Origin: an uncultured Eubacteriales bacterium
GTDB taxonomy: Bacteria; Bacillota; Clostridia; Oscillospirales; Acutalibacteraceae
Length of the DNA stretch: 20,816 bases
Assembly (NCBI GenBank): GCA_934643185.1
Contig: CAKUBN010000040.1
Location: 1-20,816 of the forward strand
Direction of reading: 5' to 3'
The notes under the pieces were generated by a model that ran no database searches, had not been told where the DNA came from, and saw only the letters and a list, made by a program, of their open reading frames with translations. This document shows, in pieces, positions 7,793 to 15,579 of this stretch (position 1 is its first letter; every line of letters begins with the position of its first letter). A program made the translations under genes and the position numbers.

Positions 7793-8417
7793 GAAAGAGG
7801 CGCTGCGCTACCTTGGCTTTCGCGGGAAGCCGGCCGATGCGGACACCGATGAGATGATTCGCGAGATCGGCGGCGAGATGCTGCGCACGCTCACGCCGAA
7901 ATGCGTATATAAAAGATACGACATAAAAGTACTTGAGAACGCGGTGGAGCTGGACGGCTGGCGCATCGAGAGCATAAAGCTTTCACGCCATTTACGCGGC
8001 TGCAAGGCGGCGTATTTGTTTGCGGCGACGCTGGGTTTGCAGGCCGATATGATGATACGGCGGTTATCCGCGCTCAATATGGCGCGCGGCACGGTGGCGC
8101 ATTCCGTTGCGAATGCGCTCATTGAAGACTACTGTGACGAAATGCAGGCGCAGATCGCGGAAAAGGAAGCCGCAACGGGCTTATTTTTGAAGCCGCGCTA
8201 TTCGCCGGGGTACGGCGACTTTGCGCTCGAAAGCCAAAAAGAGATCTTTGCGCGGCTGGAATGTGCAAAGCGCATTGGGCTGACGCTGACGGACACCATG
8301 CTGATGGTGCCGTTTAAATCCGTGACGGCGGTCATCGGCGTGACGGACGCGCCGACATGCACATACGTAAAGTGCCGCGGCTGCGCGAACACCGACTGCG
8401 AGTTCCGCGAAATCTGA
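7779..8417 (+). CDS. Stand-alone methionine synthase activation domain protein
   Basis: 212-residue protein equivalent to the C-terminal SAM-binding reactivation domain of MetH (Met_synt_B12). It is proposed to help methylate inactive cob(II)alamin with SAM. Key block RYSPGYGDFALESQ (140-153), with the R-x-x-x-G-Y SAM-binding signature, then GLTLTDTMLMVPFKSVTAVIG. In classical MetH this domain is fused; here it is a separate gene between metF and metH. The C-terminus adds four cysteines (Cys194, Cys199, Cys202, Cys207; spacing CX4CX2CX4C), possibly a metal or Fe-S site. ATG 7779 is preferred over an in-frame TTG at 7770. Coupled to metF by overlap and 24 nt ahead of metH. Confidence 0.9.
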   Translation: MKLNEKEALRYLGFRGKPADADTDEMIREIGGEMLRTLTPKCVYKRYDIKVLENAVELDGWRIESIKLSRHLRGCKAAYLFAATLGLQADMMIRRLSALNMARGTVAHSVANALIEDYCDEMQAQIAEKEAATGLFLKPRYSPGYGDFALESQKEIFARLECAKRIGLTLTDTMLMVPFKSVTAVIGVTDAPTCTYVKCRGCANTDCEFREI

Positions 8418-8441
8418 CGCGCTGAGAAAGGGAGAAAATTT

Positions 8442-10844
8442 ATGCATCCTGTTATAGAACGATTCGGAAAATCTGTTGTCATTGTGGACGGCGGCATGGG
8501 CACACTTTTGCAGGCAAACGGCCTTATGGGCGGCGAGCTGCCGGAGCTTTGGAACCTGACACACCCCGAGGTGCTTTTGAAAATTCAGTCCGACTACGTG
8601 AACGCGGGCTGCGATATTTTGACGGCGAACATGTTCGGCGCGAACCGTTTAAAACTGGAAAAGACGGGTCACACCGTGCAGGAGGTCGTCTCACAGGCGT
8701 TGAAGCTTGCACACAAGGCGAGCGGCGGCAAGGCAGCGGTGGCGCTCGACATCGGCCCCTCCGGCAAGCTTTTGAAGCCGTTCGGTGATTTGGCGTTTGA
8801 TGACGCGTACGAGCTTTTTAAAGAGGAAATTATCGCGGGCAGGGACAACGCCGACCTCGTGATCATCGAGACGATGAGCGACGCCTACGAAGCGAAGGCG
8901 GCGCTGCTGGCGGCAAAGGAAAACTGTGACCTGCCGGTCATTGTAACGTTTACGTTTGACAGCACGGGAAAGCTTTTGACGGGCAGCAACATCCCGGCGG
9001 CGCTGCTGCTGGCGGAGAGCCTCGGCGCGGACGCGGTGGGCATCAACTGCAGCCTTGGTCCGGAGCAGATGGAAAGCTTTGTCGATGAAATGCTGACGCT
9101 GACGAATTTGCCCATTGTCATCAACCCGAACGCCGGTCTGCCGGTTTCCGTGAACGGCGAGACCTCGTACCCCGTGGGGCCGGAGGAATTCTACGCGTAC
9201 ATGGAGCGCTTTGCGGAGAAAGGCGCGGCGATTCTCGGCGGCTGCTGCGGCACGACGCCGGAGCATATCCGACTGCTTGCAGAACGCCTGAAAAACAAGC
9301 CGGTGAAGGAACGTCACATTGAAAAGAAGACGGTGGTGTCCTCGTACACGCACACGGTGACGTTCGGTGCACGGCCGATTTTGATTGGCGAGCGCATCAA
9401 CCCGACGGGCAAGCCGCGCTTAAAACAGGCTTTGCGCGAAGGCGATTTGGAATATCTCTGCCGTGAGGGCATTGCGCAGACGGAGCACGGCGCGGACATT
9501 CTGGACGTGAACGTGGGTCTGCCGGAGCTTGACGAGCCCGCGGTGATGGAAAGGGCCATCATCAACTTGCAGAGCGTGACGAACACGCCTTTGCAGATCG
9601 ATACCTCGAACGTGGAGGCCATGGAGCGTGCGCTGCGTATTTATAACGGCAAGCCGCTTGTGAACTCCGTGAACGGCAAAGAGGAATCGCTGCACACGGT
9701 ACTGCCGCTTGTGAAAAAGTACGGTGCTGCGGTGGTTGCCTTGACGCTCGACGAAAAGGGCATCCCGGCTTCTGCTGCGGAGCGTGTGGCGATTGCGGAG
9801 AAGATTTTGAAAACGGCGGAAAGCTACGGCATCGACCGCAGCGACGTGATTATTGACACGCTTGCAATGACGGTGAGCACGGGCGCGGATAATGCGATTA
9901 TCACGCTCGATGCGCTTGACACCATCCGCCACAAGCTCGGCGTGCATACGGTGCTGGGCGTCTCCAATATTTCGTTCGGTCTGCCGCGCCGCGAGCTGGT
10001 GACCTCCACGTTCTTCGCGATGGCGATGCAGCGCGGATTAAGTTCCGGTATCATCAACCCGCTGAGCGACGAGCTGATGAAGGCGTACCGCTCGTTCTGC
10101 GCGCTGATGGGCATAGACGTGGGCTGCAAGGCGTATATCGAAGCGTATGCGAACACCACGGCGGCACCGGACGTGCGCACGGGCGCCGCGCAGCAGAGCG
10201 CAGGCGGGTCTGCCGAAAGCGTTTCGCTGCACCGCGCCATTGTGAAAGGCCTGCGCGAGCAGGCGGGACAGCTGGCGGACGAGATGCTGAAAACGACGCC
10301 GCCGCTGGAAATCATCAACGGTGAGCTTATCCCGGCGCTCGACGAAGTGGGGCAGGGCTTTGAGAAAAATACGGTGTTCCTGCCGCAGCTTCTCATGAGC
10401 GCAGACGCAGCGAAGGAAGCGTTTGAGCGCATCAAGCAGAACCTTGCGAAAAAGGGCATTCAGGAGGAAAAGAAGGGTACCATCATCCTTGCGACCGTGA
10501 AGGGCGACATTCACGATATCGGCAAGAATATTGTGAAGGTGCTGCTTGAAAACTACGGCTTTGACGTACTCGACCTCGGTAAGGATGTGCCGCCGGAGAT
10601 CATTGTGCAGACGGCGATCGAGAAAAACGTGCGCCTTGTGGGGCTTTCTGCCCTGATGACGACGACGGTGGAGAGCATGGCGGAGACGATCCGCCAGCTG
10701 CGCAAAGCGCATGACTGCAAGGTCATGGTGGGCGGCGCGGTGCTGAATCCCGAGTACGCTAAGGAGATTGGCGCGGATTTCTACTCCAAAGATGCGATGG
10801 GCAGTGTGCGCTACGCAGAAAAGCTGTTTAACGGCGAAGTGTAA
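8442..10844 (+). CDS. metH: Cobalamin-dependent methionine synthase MetH, lacking the activation domain
   Basis: Transfers the methyl group of 5-methyl-THF to homocysteine through methylcobalamin. It has 800 residues, compared with about 1,200 in E. coli, because the reactivation domain is a separate protein upstream. Homocysteine domain about 1-285, with zinc ligands Cys203 (GINCSLG) and Cys268/Cys269 (GGCCGTTP). Pterin-binding domain about 310-575, with IGERINPTG and the DVNVG block. B12 cap about 590-670. Rossmann cobalamin domain about 675-800, with DIHDIGKN, where His691 is the lower axial ligand. GAAAGGGAG precedes the ATG. Last gene of the operon, followed by a hairpin terminator. Confidence 0.97.
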   Translation: MHPVIERFGKSVVIVDGGMGTLLQANGLMGGELPELWNLTHPEVLLKIQSDYVNAGCDILTANMFGANRLKLEKTGHTVQEVVSQALKLAHKASGGKAAVALDIGPSGKLLKPFGDLAFDDAYELFKEEIIAGRDNADLVIIETMSDAYEAKAALLAAKENCDLPVIVTFTFDSTGKLLTGSNIPAALLLAESLGADAVGINCSLGPEQMESFVDEMLTLTNLPIVINPNAGLPVSVNGETSYPVGPEEFYAYMERFAEKGAAILGGCCGTTPEHIRLLAERLKNKPVKERHIEKKTVVSSYTHTVTFGARPILIGERINPTGKPRLKQALREGDLEYLCREGIAQTEHGADILDVNVGLPELDEPAVMERAIINLQSVTNTPLQIDTSNVEAMERALRIYNGKPLVNSVNGKEESLHTVLPLVKKYGAAVVALTLDEKGIPASAAERVAIAEKILKTAESYGIDRSDVIIDTLAMTVSTGADNAIITLDALDTIRHKLGVHTVLGVSNISFGLPRRELVTSTFFAMAMQRGLSSGIINPLSDELMKAYRSFCALMGIDVGCKAYIEAYANTTAAPDVRTGAAQQSAGGSAESVSLHRAIVKGLREQAGQLADEMLKTTPPLEIINGELIPALDEVGQGFEKNTVFLPQLLMSADAAKEAFERIKQNLAKKGIQEEKKGTIILATVKGDIHDIGKNIVKVLLENYGFDVLDLGKDVPPEIIVQTAIEKNVRLVGLSALMTTTVESMAETIRQLRKAHDCKVMVGGAVLNPEYAKEIGADFYSKDAMGSVRYAEKLFNGEV

Positions 10845-10862
10845 AACCAATCAGAGCATAGA

Positions 10863-10898
10863 AAAAGGACGGCAGTTGCGCTTAACTGTCGTCCTTTT
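10863..10898 (+). terminator. Terminator after metH, probably bidirectional
   Basis: A 15-bp helix with one G-U pair (10863-10877 with 10884-10898) and a 6-nt loop, with A-tract on one side and T-tract on the other. It lies between convergent metH and the minus-strand kinase gene. Confidence 0.85.
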
Positions 10899-10911
10899 GT
10901 ACTGTGCAAAA

Positions 10912-11397
10912 TTATCTGCGGTTTGTAAACCACACGTCGATCTCATCGGGTATGGGGGTCTCAAAAAGCGTGAGAACTTTTTGCAGCAGGCCGCTGTCTA
11001 CGGCGTAGTCGGTCGTTTCACCGGCGGCAACGGCAGCGTTGCGCGCTTCAATGTTTTCCGCCCAGTCTGCATCGGAAATGTCGATGTAGTGCCACTCGAG
11101 GTCGATGTCGGCGTTTTTGTAGTAGGCGGAAACATCTGTGCGCTCTTTGCGGCTCCAGAAGCCCCAATCTAAAATGACATTGCAGCCCGCGCGGGCGATG
11201 TCCACGGCTTTTTTGTGGAGATATGCTTTGATGTCCGCGCTAATCGCATCGCGGCGGTCGCCGAGGTCATGGTGGAAGAGGTCGTTTTCAATCTCATCGC
11301 AGGAGAGCACCACAGCGTGTTCTTTTTCCTTGAGCTGCCGGGTATAAAAGCCCTTGCCGCTGCAGATTTTGCCGCAGATCAAAAATACTTTTGCCAT
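10912..11397 (-). CDS. P-loop kinase / AAA-family ATPase of unknown substrate
   Basis: 161-residue protein resembling small zeta-toxin-like or AAA_33 P-loop kinases. The Walker A loop is GKICSGKG (9-16), followed by SCDEIENDLF (32-41) and NVILDWGFWSRKER, a stretch common in this group and likely to hold substrate-side acidic and basic residues. The substrate is unknown. It begins only 10 nt after the stop of the PurF-like gene, with no clear ribosome site of its own, so its translation is probably coupled to that gene. There is no antitoxin-like neighbour, so a toxin role is not supported. The terminator at 10863-10898 would end the transcript. Confidence 0.75.
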   Translation of the reverse strand: MAKVFLICGKICSGKGFYTRQLKEKEHAVVLSCDEIENDLFHHDLGDRRDAISADIKAYLHKKAVDIARAGCNVILDWGFWSRKERTDVSAYYKNADIDLEWHYIDISDADWAENIEARNAAVAAGETTDYAVDSGLLQKVLTLFETPIPDEIDVWFTNRR

Positions 11398-11407
11398 GCT
11401 TTTTACA

Positions 11408-12814
11408 TTATTCTTTGCCGTTCCAGCAGTAGGTGCAAAGGCAGTCTGCGTCGATGCCGACGGACTCTATCATATCGTCGAGGCGGTGGTAGTGAAGGGA
11501 GGTGAAGTGCAGCTTTTCGCCAATCTTCTCCACCATCTTCCGGTACTTCTCGCTGTCCGGGTCGGCATATTCTTCAAGCGTGACGCGGTCGGGGTCGCAG
11601 CCCTCAAGCTCTTTAATGACGCGGCGGGTGATGAGCTCCATTTCGGACGTGGAGCGGGAGAAGTTTAAGTATTTGCAGCCGAAGAGCAGCGGCGGGCAGG
11701 CGGGGCGAATGTGCACTTCTTTTGCGCCGCTTGCGTAGAGGAACTCGGTCGTTTCGCGCAGCTGCGTGCCGCGCACGATGGAGTCATCGATGAGCAGGAG
11801 GCTCTTGCCCTCGATGAGGTCATGCACCGGGATGAGCTTCATTTTGGCGATGAGGTCGCGCTTGCTCTGGTGCGTCGGCATGAAGGAGCGCGGCCATGTG
11901 GGCGTGTATTTGATGAACGGGCGGGAGAACGGCACGCCGGACTCGTTGGCATAGCCGATGGCGTGCGCGATGCCGGAATCCGGTACGCCGGCGACAATAT
12001 CGGGGTGGACGTTATCGCGGCGGGCGAGCGCGCGGCCGCAGTTATAGCGCATGCTCTCGACGGAGATGCCCTCGTAGCTGGAGGACGGGTAGCCGTAGTA
12101 GACCCACAGGAACGTGCAGATCTTCATTTTTTTGCCGGGGGCGACGAGCGTTTGCACATGGTCGGCGTCGAATACGACAACTTCGCCCGGGCCGAGCTCG
12201 CGCAGGTCGTGGTAGCCGAGGTTTAAATACGCGAAGCTTTCAAAGCTTGCGCAGTAGCCGTCTTCCTTTTGGCCGAGCACGACAGGGGTGCGGCCGAGTT
12301 TATCGCGTGCCGCGTAAATGCCGCGCGGCGTCAGGACAAGCATACTCAAAGAACCGTCGACGACCTCCTGCGCGTAGCGAATACCGTCGATGAAATTCTC
12401 TTTCTGGTCGATGATGGCGGCGACGAGCTCTGTGGGGTTCACTTCGCCGTTTTGCATCTCAAAGAAATGCGTGCCGCGCCCGATGATGTCCTCTACGATC
12501 TCATTGGCGTTATTGATCTTGCCGATGGTCGTAATGGCGAAGGTGCCGTGATGCGAACGCACCAAAATCGGCTGTGCTTCATAATCGGAGATGCAGCCGA
12601 TGCCGAGCGTGCCGTGCATAGATTGCGATTCCGTTGTAAACTTCGTGCGGAACGGAGCGTTTTCAATGTTGTGAATGGCTTTGTCAAAGCCGGTCTCCGG
12701 GCTGTAAACCGCCATGCCCGCGCGGCGTGTGCCGAGGTGGGAGTGGTAATCAATGCCGAAAAAAAGGTCGAAAACGCAGTCAGTCTGCGATGCTGCGCCG
12801 AAAAAACCGCCCAT
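11408..12814 (-). CDS. PurF-like amidophosphoribosyltransferase paralogue with degenerate glutaminase site
   Basis: 468 residues with the full two-domain layout of PurF: N-terminal class II glutaminase fold (about 1-225) and a phosphoribosyltransferase domain with an intact PRPP loop, LLLIDDSIVRGT (339-350). The cysteines expected for the B. subtilis-type 4Fe-4S cluster also seem kept (Cys233, Cys380, Cys460, Cys463). The glutaminase site is lost: the N-terminal Cys is Gly (MGGFFG), the Arg of HVRYST is absent (GIGCISDYE, 71-79), the Asn of HNG is Ile (TIGKINN, 96-102), and the Asp of SDTE is Pro (NPTE, 126-129). It therefore probably cannot hydrolyse glutamine; ammonia-dependent, alternative-amine or regulatory use is possible. 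I recall similar MGGFFG proteins in other Clostridia, usually annotated simply as PurF. AAAGGAAG precedes the start. Confidence 0.85.
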   Translation of the reverse strand: MGGFFGAASQTDCVFDLFFGIDYHSHLGTRRAGMAVYSPETGFDKAIHNIENAPFRTKFTTESQSMHGTLGIGCISDYEAQPILVRSHHGTFAITTIGKINNANEIVEDIIGRGTHFFEMQNGEVNPTELVAAIIDQKENFIDGIRYAQEVVDGSLSMLVLTPRGIYAARDKLGRTPVVLGQKEDGYCASFESFAYLNLGYHDLRELGPGEVVVFDADHVQTLVAPGKKMKICTFLWVYYGYPSSSYEGISVESMRYNCGRALARRDNVHPDIVAGVPDSGIAHAIGYANESGVPFSRPFIKYTPTWPRSFMPTHQSKRDLIAKMKLIPVHDLIEGKSLLLIDDSIVRGTQLRETTEFLYASGAKEVHIRPACPPLLFGCKYLNFSRSTSEMELITRRVIKELEGCDPDRVTLEEYADPDSEKYRKMVEKIGEKLHFTSLHYHRLDDMIESVGIDADCLCTYCWNGKE

Positions 12815-12892
12815 AAAATAGATCTTCCTTTGCTGAAAAATTGAAGGGGCAGTACCGCGGAGGAGTTATGCGGTATTGTCCAAAACTCTTTT

Positions 12893-12921
12893 ATTATAAC
12901 AAAAATCGCGTTATCCGAAAA
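12893..12921 (-). promoter_or_regulatory. Probable promoter for the PurF-like gene and kinase
   Basis: Minus strand: perfect TATAAT (12898-12893) with a weak -35 (TTTTCG, 17 nt away), about 80 nt upstream of the start codon. The leader holds a 5-bp ACCGC/GCGGT helix and no purine-riboswitch motif I can recognise. Confidence 0.45.
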
Positions 12922-12933
12922 GAGACACAAAAG

Positions 12934-12965
12934 AAAAAGACCGCCGAAATTTCGGCAGCCTTTTT
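12934..12965 (-). terminator. Terminator after the O-antigen-ligase-type gene
   Basis: Minus strand: A-tract, GCCGAAATTTCGGC self-complementary core with flanking pairs, then five T. It lies about 20 nt past the stop codon of the membrane protein gene. Confidence 0.75.
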
Positions 12966-12985
12966 GTAAAGGATAACAGAATTTT

Positions 12986-14158
12986 TTACAAGATGGGTTC
13001 TTTTGCCTGAATGGATCTTGCGTGCAGCGCAAAAATCTCGTGGCGGCGGTCTGTGCCGAAGATGTGCTGCTTGTCGTACTCGGTGCTGAAGCCGACGATG
13101 TAAATGACGAGCAGACCGGTTTGCGGCCACAGCATGGAGATATCCAAAAGCCCGTGCAGCAGAACGCAAACGATGACGGAGACCGTGAGGGCGTAGCGCT
13201 GGTGGCACTTTTGGCTGCGGTGCAGGCGGATAATCTTGCCGACATTGATGGCAAAGTAACCGAGTAAGACCGCCGTACCCACAAATCCGAAGTCCATGAG
13301 GAGCTCCAAAAGCAGGTTGTGCGAATGCTTTGCGATGCTGTATGAGCCGTAGAGGTCATGGATGCGCGCGTATGTATTGTAGCCGCGGCCGAACCACGGG
13401 GCGTCCATAATACTGCCGATGGCGCCCGACCAGATGCTCATGCGTTTTGCAAAATCGTGCCGGATGAGATTGATGCGCGGGAGGAAATCAAGCGATTCAC
13501 CGAACAGAACGAGCGTGAGCAAAATGCCAAGCATGGTGAAAAGGTACACGGAAAGCCACTTCTTCTTGCCACAGAACCACAGCATGACAGGGCAGACGAT
13601 GAGCAGCACCATGAAAGTGGTGCGGCATTCGGTGAGCTCGAGCGCGATAAGATTCAACGGAATCAGGGCAGCGTATATACCGCGCAGCGGCGTGTCTTCG
13701 CTTTTTACGATGTTGTAGATGCAGAAGAGCACGACGAGCGAAATGTAAAACGCATAGTAATTGGGGTTTGTAAAGATGGAGTTATACCGCGCACCGTAAA
13801 CCCACTCCATGCCGAGCGCGCGCTGAACGAGCGCGATAAGGAGGCAATAGGGGCTCATGAGGCAGACGAAAGACAAAATGAGGCGGAACGCGCGCTGGGT
13901 CATCGTATAGGTGACGAAAATAACGGCGATGAATGCGAACACCATAAAAGCGCCGAGCAGAATATCCGTTACGGTGCCGCCTGAGAAAATCGTGACGAGC
14001 AGGGAGAGCACCCAGAAAGCCGAAAGAAAAAATAAATCCTGTTTACGGCGGAAGAAAACGAAGCTCTGCTTCGTGGCGGCAATGTAAAACGGCAATAAAA
14101 GCAGCGCCAGCATCTCGGCATAGACGGTGAGGAAAATGGAAGCCGTTAAAACGAGCAA
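12986..14158 (-). CDS. O-antigen ligase / polymerase-family membrane protein
   Basis: Polytopic membrane protein, 390 residues from the TTG at 14158, with about ten hydrophobic segments. It belongs to the Wzy/WaaL-like O-antigen ligase superfamily. The typical periplasmic-loop block is present: RMSIWSGAIGSI, a P-WFGRGYNTY motif, then KHSHNLLLELLMDFGFVG. It likely polymerises or attaches a surface glycan; the substrate is unknown. The start is uncertain: the frame stays open upstream, and a perfect AGGAGG (14233-14228) sits 9 nt before an in-frame CTG at 14218, which would add 20 residues. No ATG or GTG exists in that extension. A single-gene unit with its own promoter and terminator. Confidence 0.8.
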   Translation of the reverse strand: MLVLTASIFLTVYAEMLALLLLPFYIAATKQSFVFFRRKQDLFFLSAFWVLSLLVTIFSGGTVTDILLGAFMVFAFIAVIFVTYTMTQRAFRLILSFVCLMSPYCLLIALVQRALGMEWVYGARYNSIFTNPNYYAFYISLVVLFCIYNIVKSEDTPLRGIYAALIPLNLIALELTECRTTFMVLLIVCPVMLWFCGKKKWLSVYLFTMLGILLTLVLFGESLDFLPRINLIRHDFAKRMSIWSGAIGSIMDAPWFGRGYNTYARIHDLYGSYSIAKHSHNLLLELLMDFGFVGTAVLLGYFAINVGKIIRLHRSQKCHQRYALTVSVIVCVLLHGLLDISMLWPQTGLLVIYIVGFSTEYDKQHIFGTDRRHEIFALHARSIQAKEPIL

Positions 14159-14360
14159 AACCTTTTCGTTTGGGGTAAGCTCTAAAAATCCCTTTTTCAG
14201 TGCTCTGAATACTTGCAGATAAATGCACCTCCTGTGGACCGCGGCCGTATACCGTGATCCGGTAAAACCGTTTCAAGAAATTACGAAATCATAAAAATCC
14301 AAATCATGTGCGTACATGAAAACACTCATATAAATAAGAAATACCCCGGCGCGAATTACT

Positions 14361-14389
14361 ATTTTAGCGCAACTTTTCTGGATTTACAA
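14361..14389 (-). promoter_or_regulatory. Promoter for the O-antigen-ligase-type gene
   Basis: Minus strand: TTGTAA (14389-14384), 17 nt, TAAAAT (14366-14361). Confidence 0.55.
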
Positions 14390-14527
14390 GGGCTTTTGCA
14401 GCTTTTTTGCATTTATAAAGAGATTTGTAAGATTTGATTTTAAAACTGAACAGAAGATTTACATAAGGCGCAAAACTTTGTTGAAGTTGCATAAGGTTTG
14501 TCTGCACAACTTGAACAATGCGCTGTA

Positions 14528-14557
14528 TTGAAATGGGCATGACAGGCGTGCTATAAT
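14528..14557 (+). promoter_or_regulatory. Promoter for the LysR-type regulator
   Basis: TTGAAA (14528-14533), 18 nt, TATAAT (14552-14557); about 58 nt before the start codon. Confidence 0.65.
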
Positions 14558-14615
14558 ACGAAATATAAAGGGTGCGCGTTTGCCGCCCGAGGCTTAGGAG
14601 GCTGCTTTCAGATCC

Positions 14616-15503
14616 ATGGATATACGAGTCTTGCAGTATTTTCTGGCTGTTGTGCGTGAGGAGAACATCACGAAAGCGGCGCAGCTTTTACATATCACAC
14701 AGCCCACACTTTCCCGCCAGCTGATGGGGCTGGAGCAGGAGCTTGGCGTGAAGCTGTTCAGCCGCAACAGCCACAGTATCACGTTGACGGAGGAGGGGAT
14801 GTTATTCCGCCGCCGCGCAGAGGAAATCGTGACGCTTTCCGAAATGACGAAGCGGGAATTAAAGCAGGAGGCAATGCTGACCGGCGAAATTTCCATCGGC
14901 AGCGGCGAGTACCACGGCTCCTGCCATCTTTCTGGCATTCTGGCGGCGTTTCGCGCCGAACACCCGAACGTGACGTACAGCATTTATAGCGGCAACTCCG
15001 ATAACATCAAGGAGCGCATTGAACGCGGCACGTTGGACATCGGCTTGCTGTTGGAGCCGGTGGAAATCAGCAAGTATGATTTTCTGCACTTCCCGGTGCC
15101 GGAAACGTGGAACGCGCTGGTGCGGTCGGATTCGCCGCTGGCGCAGAAGCCGTATTTGACGCCACAGGACATTGTGCCGTACCCGGCGGTGTTTTCGCGC
15201 CGGGATCAGATCCGCAGTGAGATTGTGAACTGGTTCGGCGACAGCGCGGACCGGCTCAACATTATCGCGCACGGCGATTTGCAATACAACATGGCCTCGG
15301 TCATTCGCCGCGAAAACGGCGTGCTGTTCACGCTGAAGCTCGACCTGCAGCATAACGGCCTGAAATTCGTGCCGCTGCAGCCGCCGATCCGCGCCGCGAC
15401 GGTGCTCGTTTGGAAAAAGAACCGTGTGCTCTCACCGCTGACGAACGCGTTTCTCGATTTTGCGAAGAAATACATTTCCGGCATGGAGAAGGATAAAAAA
15501 TAG
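14616..15503 (+). CDS. LysR-family transcriptional regulator
   Basis: 295-residue LTTR. The N-terminal winged HTH is textbook: MDIRVLQYFLAVVREENITK, then AAQLLHITQPTLSRQL (residues about 21-36) and LGVKLFSRNSHSITLTEEG. Residues about 90-290 form the periplasmic-binding-like effector domain; the ligand is unknown. An AGGAGG lies 15 nt before the ATG, rather far, but the start matches the conserved LTTR N-terminus. The stop is 76 nt before an aldo/keto reductase on the same strand, and a promoter begins only 3 nt after the stop, so the reductase is a plausible regulatory target. Confidence 0.93.
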   Translation: MDIRVLQYFLAVVREENITKAAQLLHITQPTLSRQLMGLEQELGVKLFSRNSHSITLTEEGMLFRRRAEEIVTLSEMTKRELKQEAMLTGEISIGSGEYHGSCHLSGILAAFRAEHPNVTYSIYSGNSDNIKERIERGTLDIGLLLEPVEISKYDFLHFPVPETWNALVRSDSPLAQKPYLTPQDIVPYPAVFSRRDQIRSEIVNWFGDSADRLNIIAHGDLQYNMASVIRRENGVLFTLKLDLQHNGLKFVPLQPPIRAATVLVWKKNRVLSPLTNAFLDFAKKYISGMEKDKK

Positions 15504-15506
15504 GTA

Positions 15507-15536
15507 TTGGACATTCTTTTGATGGTTTAGTATACT
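15507..15536 (+). promoter_or_regulatory. Promoter for the second aldo/keto reductase
   Basis: TTGGAC (15507-15512), 18 nt, TATACT (15531-15536). The shifted reading TGGACA gives 17 nt. It starts 3 nt after the lysR stop. Confidence 0.55.
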
Positions 15537-15579
15537 GAAAGCAAGAAATCACGAATTTTTATAGAAAAGGGGAAGACAC

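Larger units (their letters stand above)
14219..14615. other. Divergent intergenic region between the ligase-type gene and lysR
   Basis: About 400 AT-rich bases with no credible gene. It holds a minus-strand promoter (14361-14389) giving a leader of about 135 nt, a plus-strand promoter for lysR (14528-14557), and AGGAGG sites at both ends. CATAAGG occurs twice (14462, 14490); LysR-type regulators often bind their own upstream region, but no clear operator palindrome was picked out. Confidence 0.6.

Noticed and set aside
10038..10850. 270-codon minus-strand frame
   Set aside because: Antisense to the cobalamin-binding end of metH; no recognisable protein features.
10912..11397. Zeta-toxin-like kinase considered as part of a toxin-antitoxin pair
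   Set aside because: The upstream gene is a large PurF-like enzyme and no small antitoxin-like gene adjoins it.
12815..12892. Leader of the PurF-like gene considered for a purine or PRPP riboswitch
   Set aside because: Only about 70 nt with one 5-bp helix and none of the conserved motifs of those classes.
14462..14496. Two copies of CATAAGG as a LysR operator
   Set aside because: Only 7 bp, direct rather than dyad, with no T-N11-A palindrome; too weak to call.
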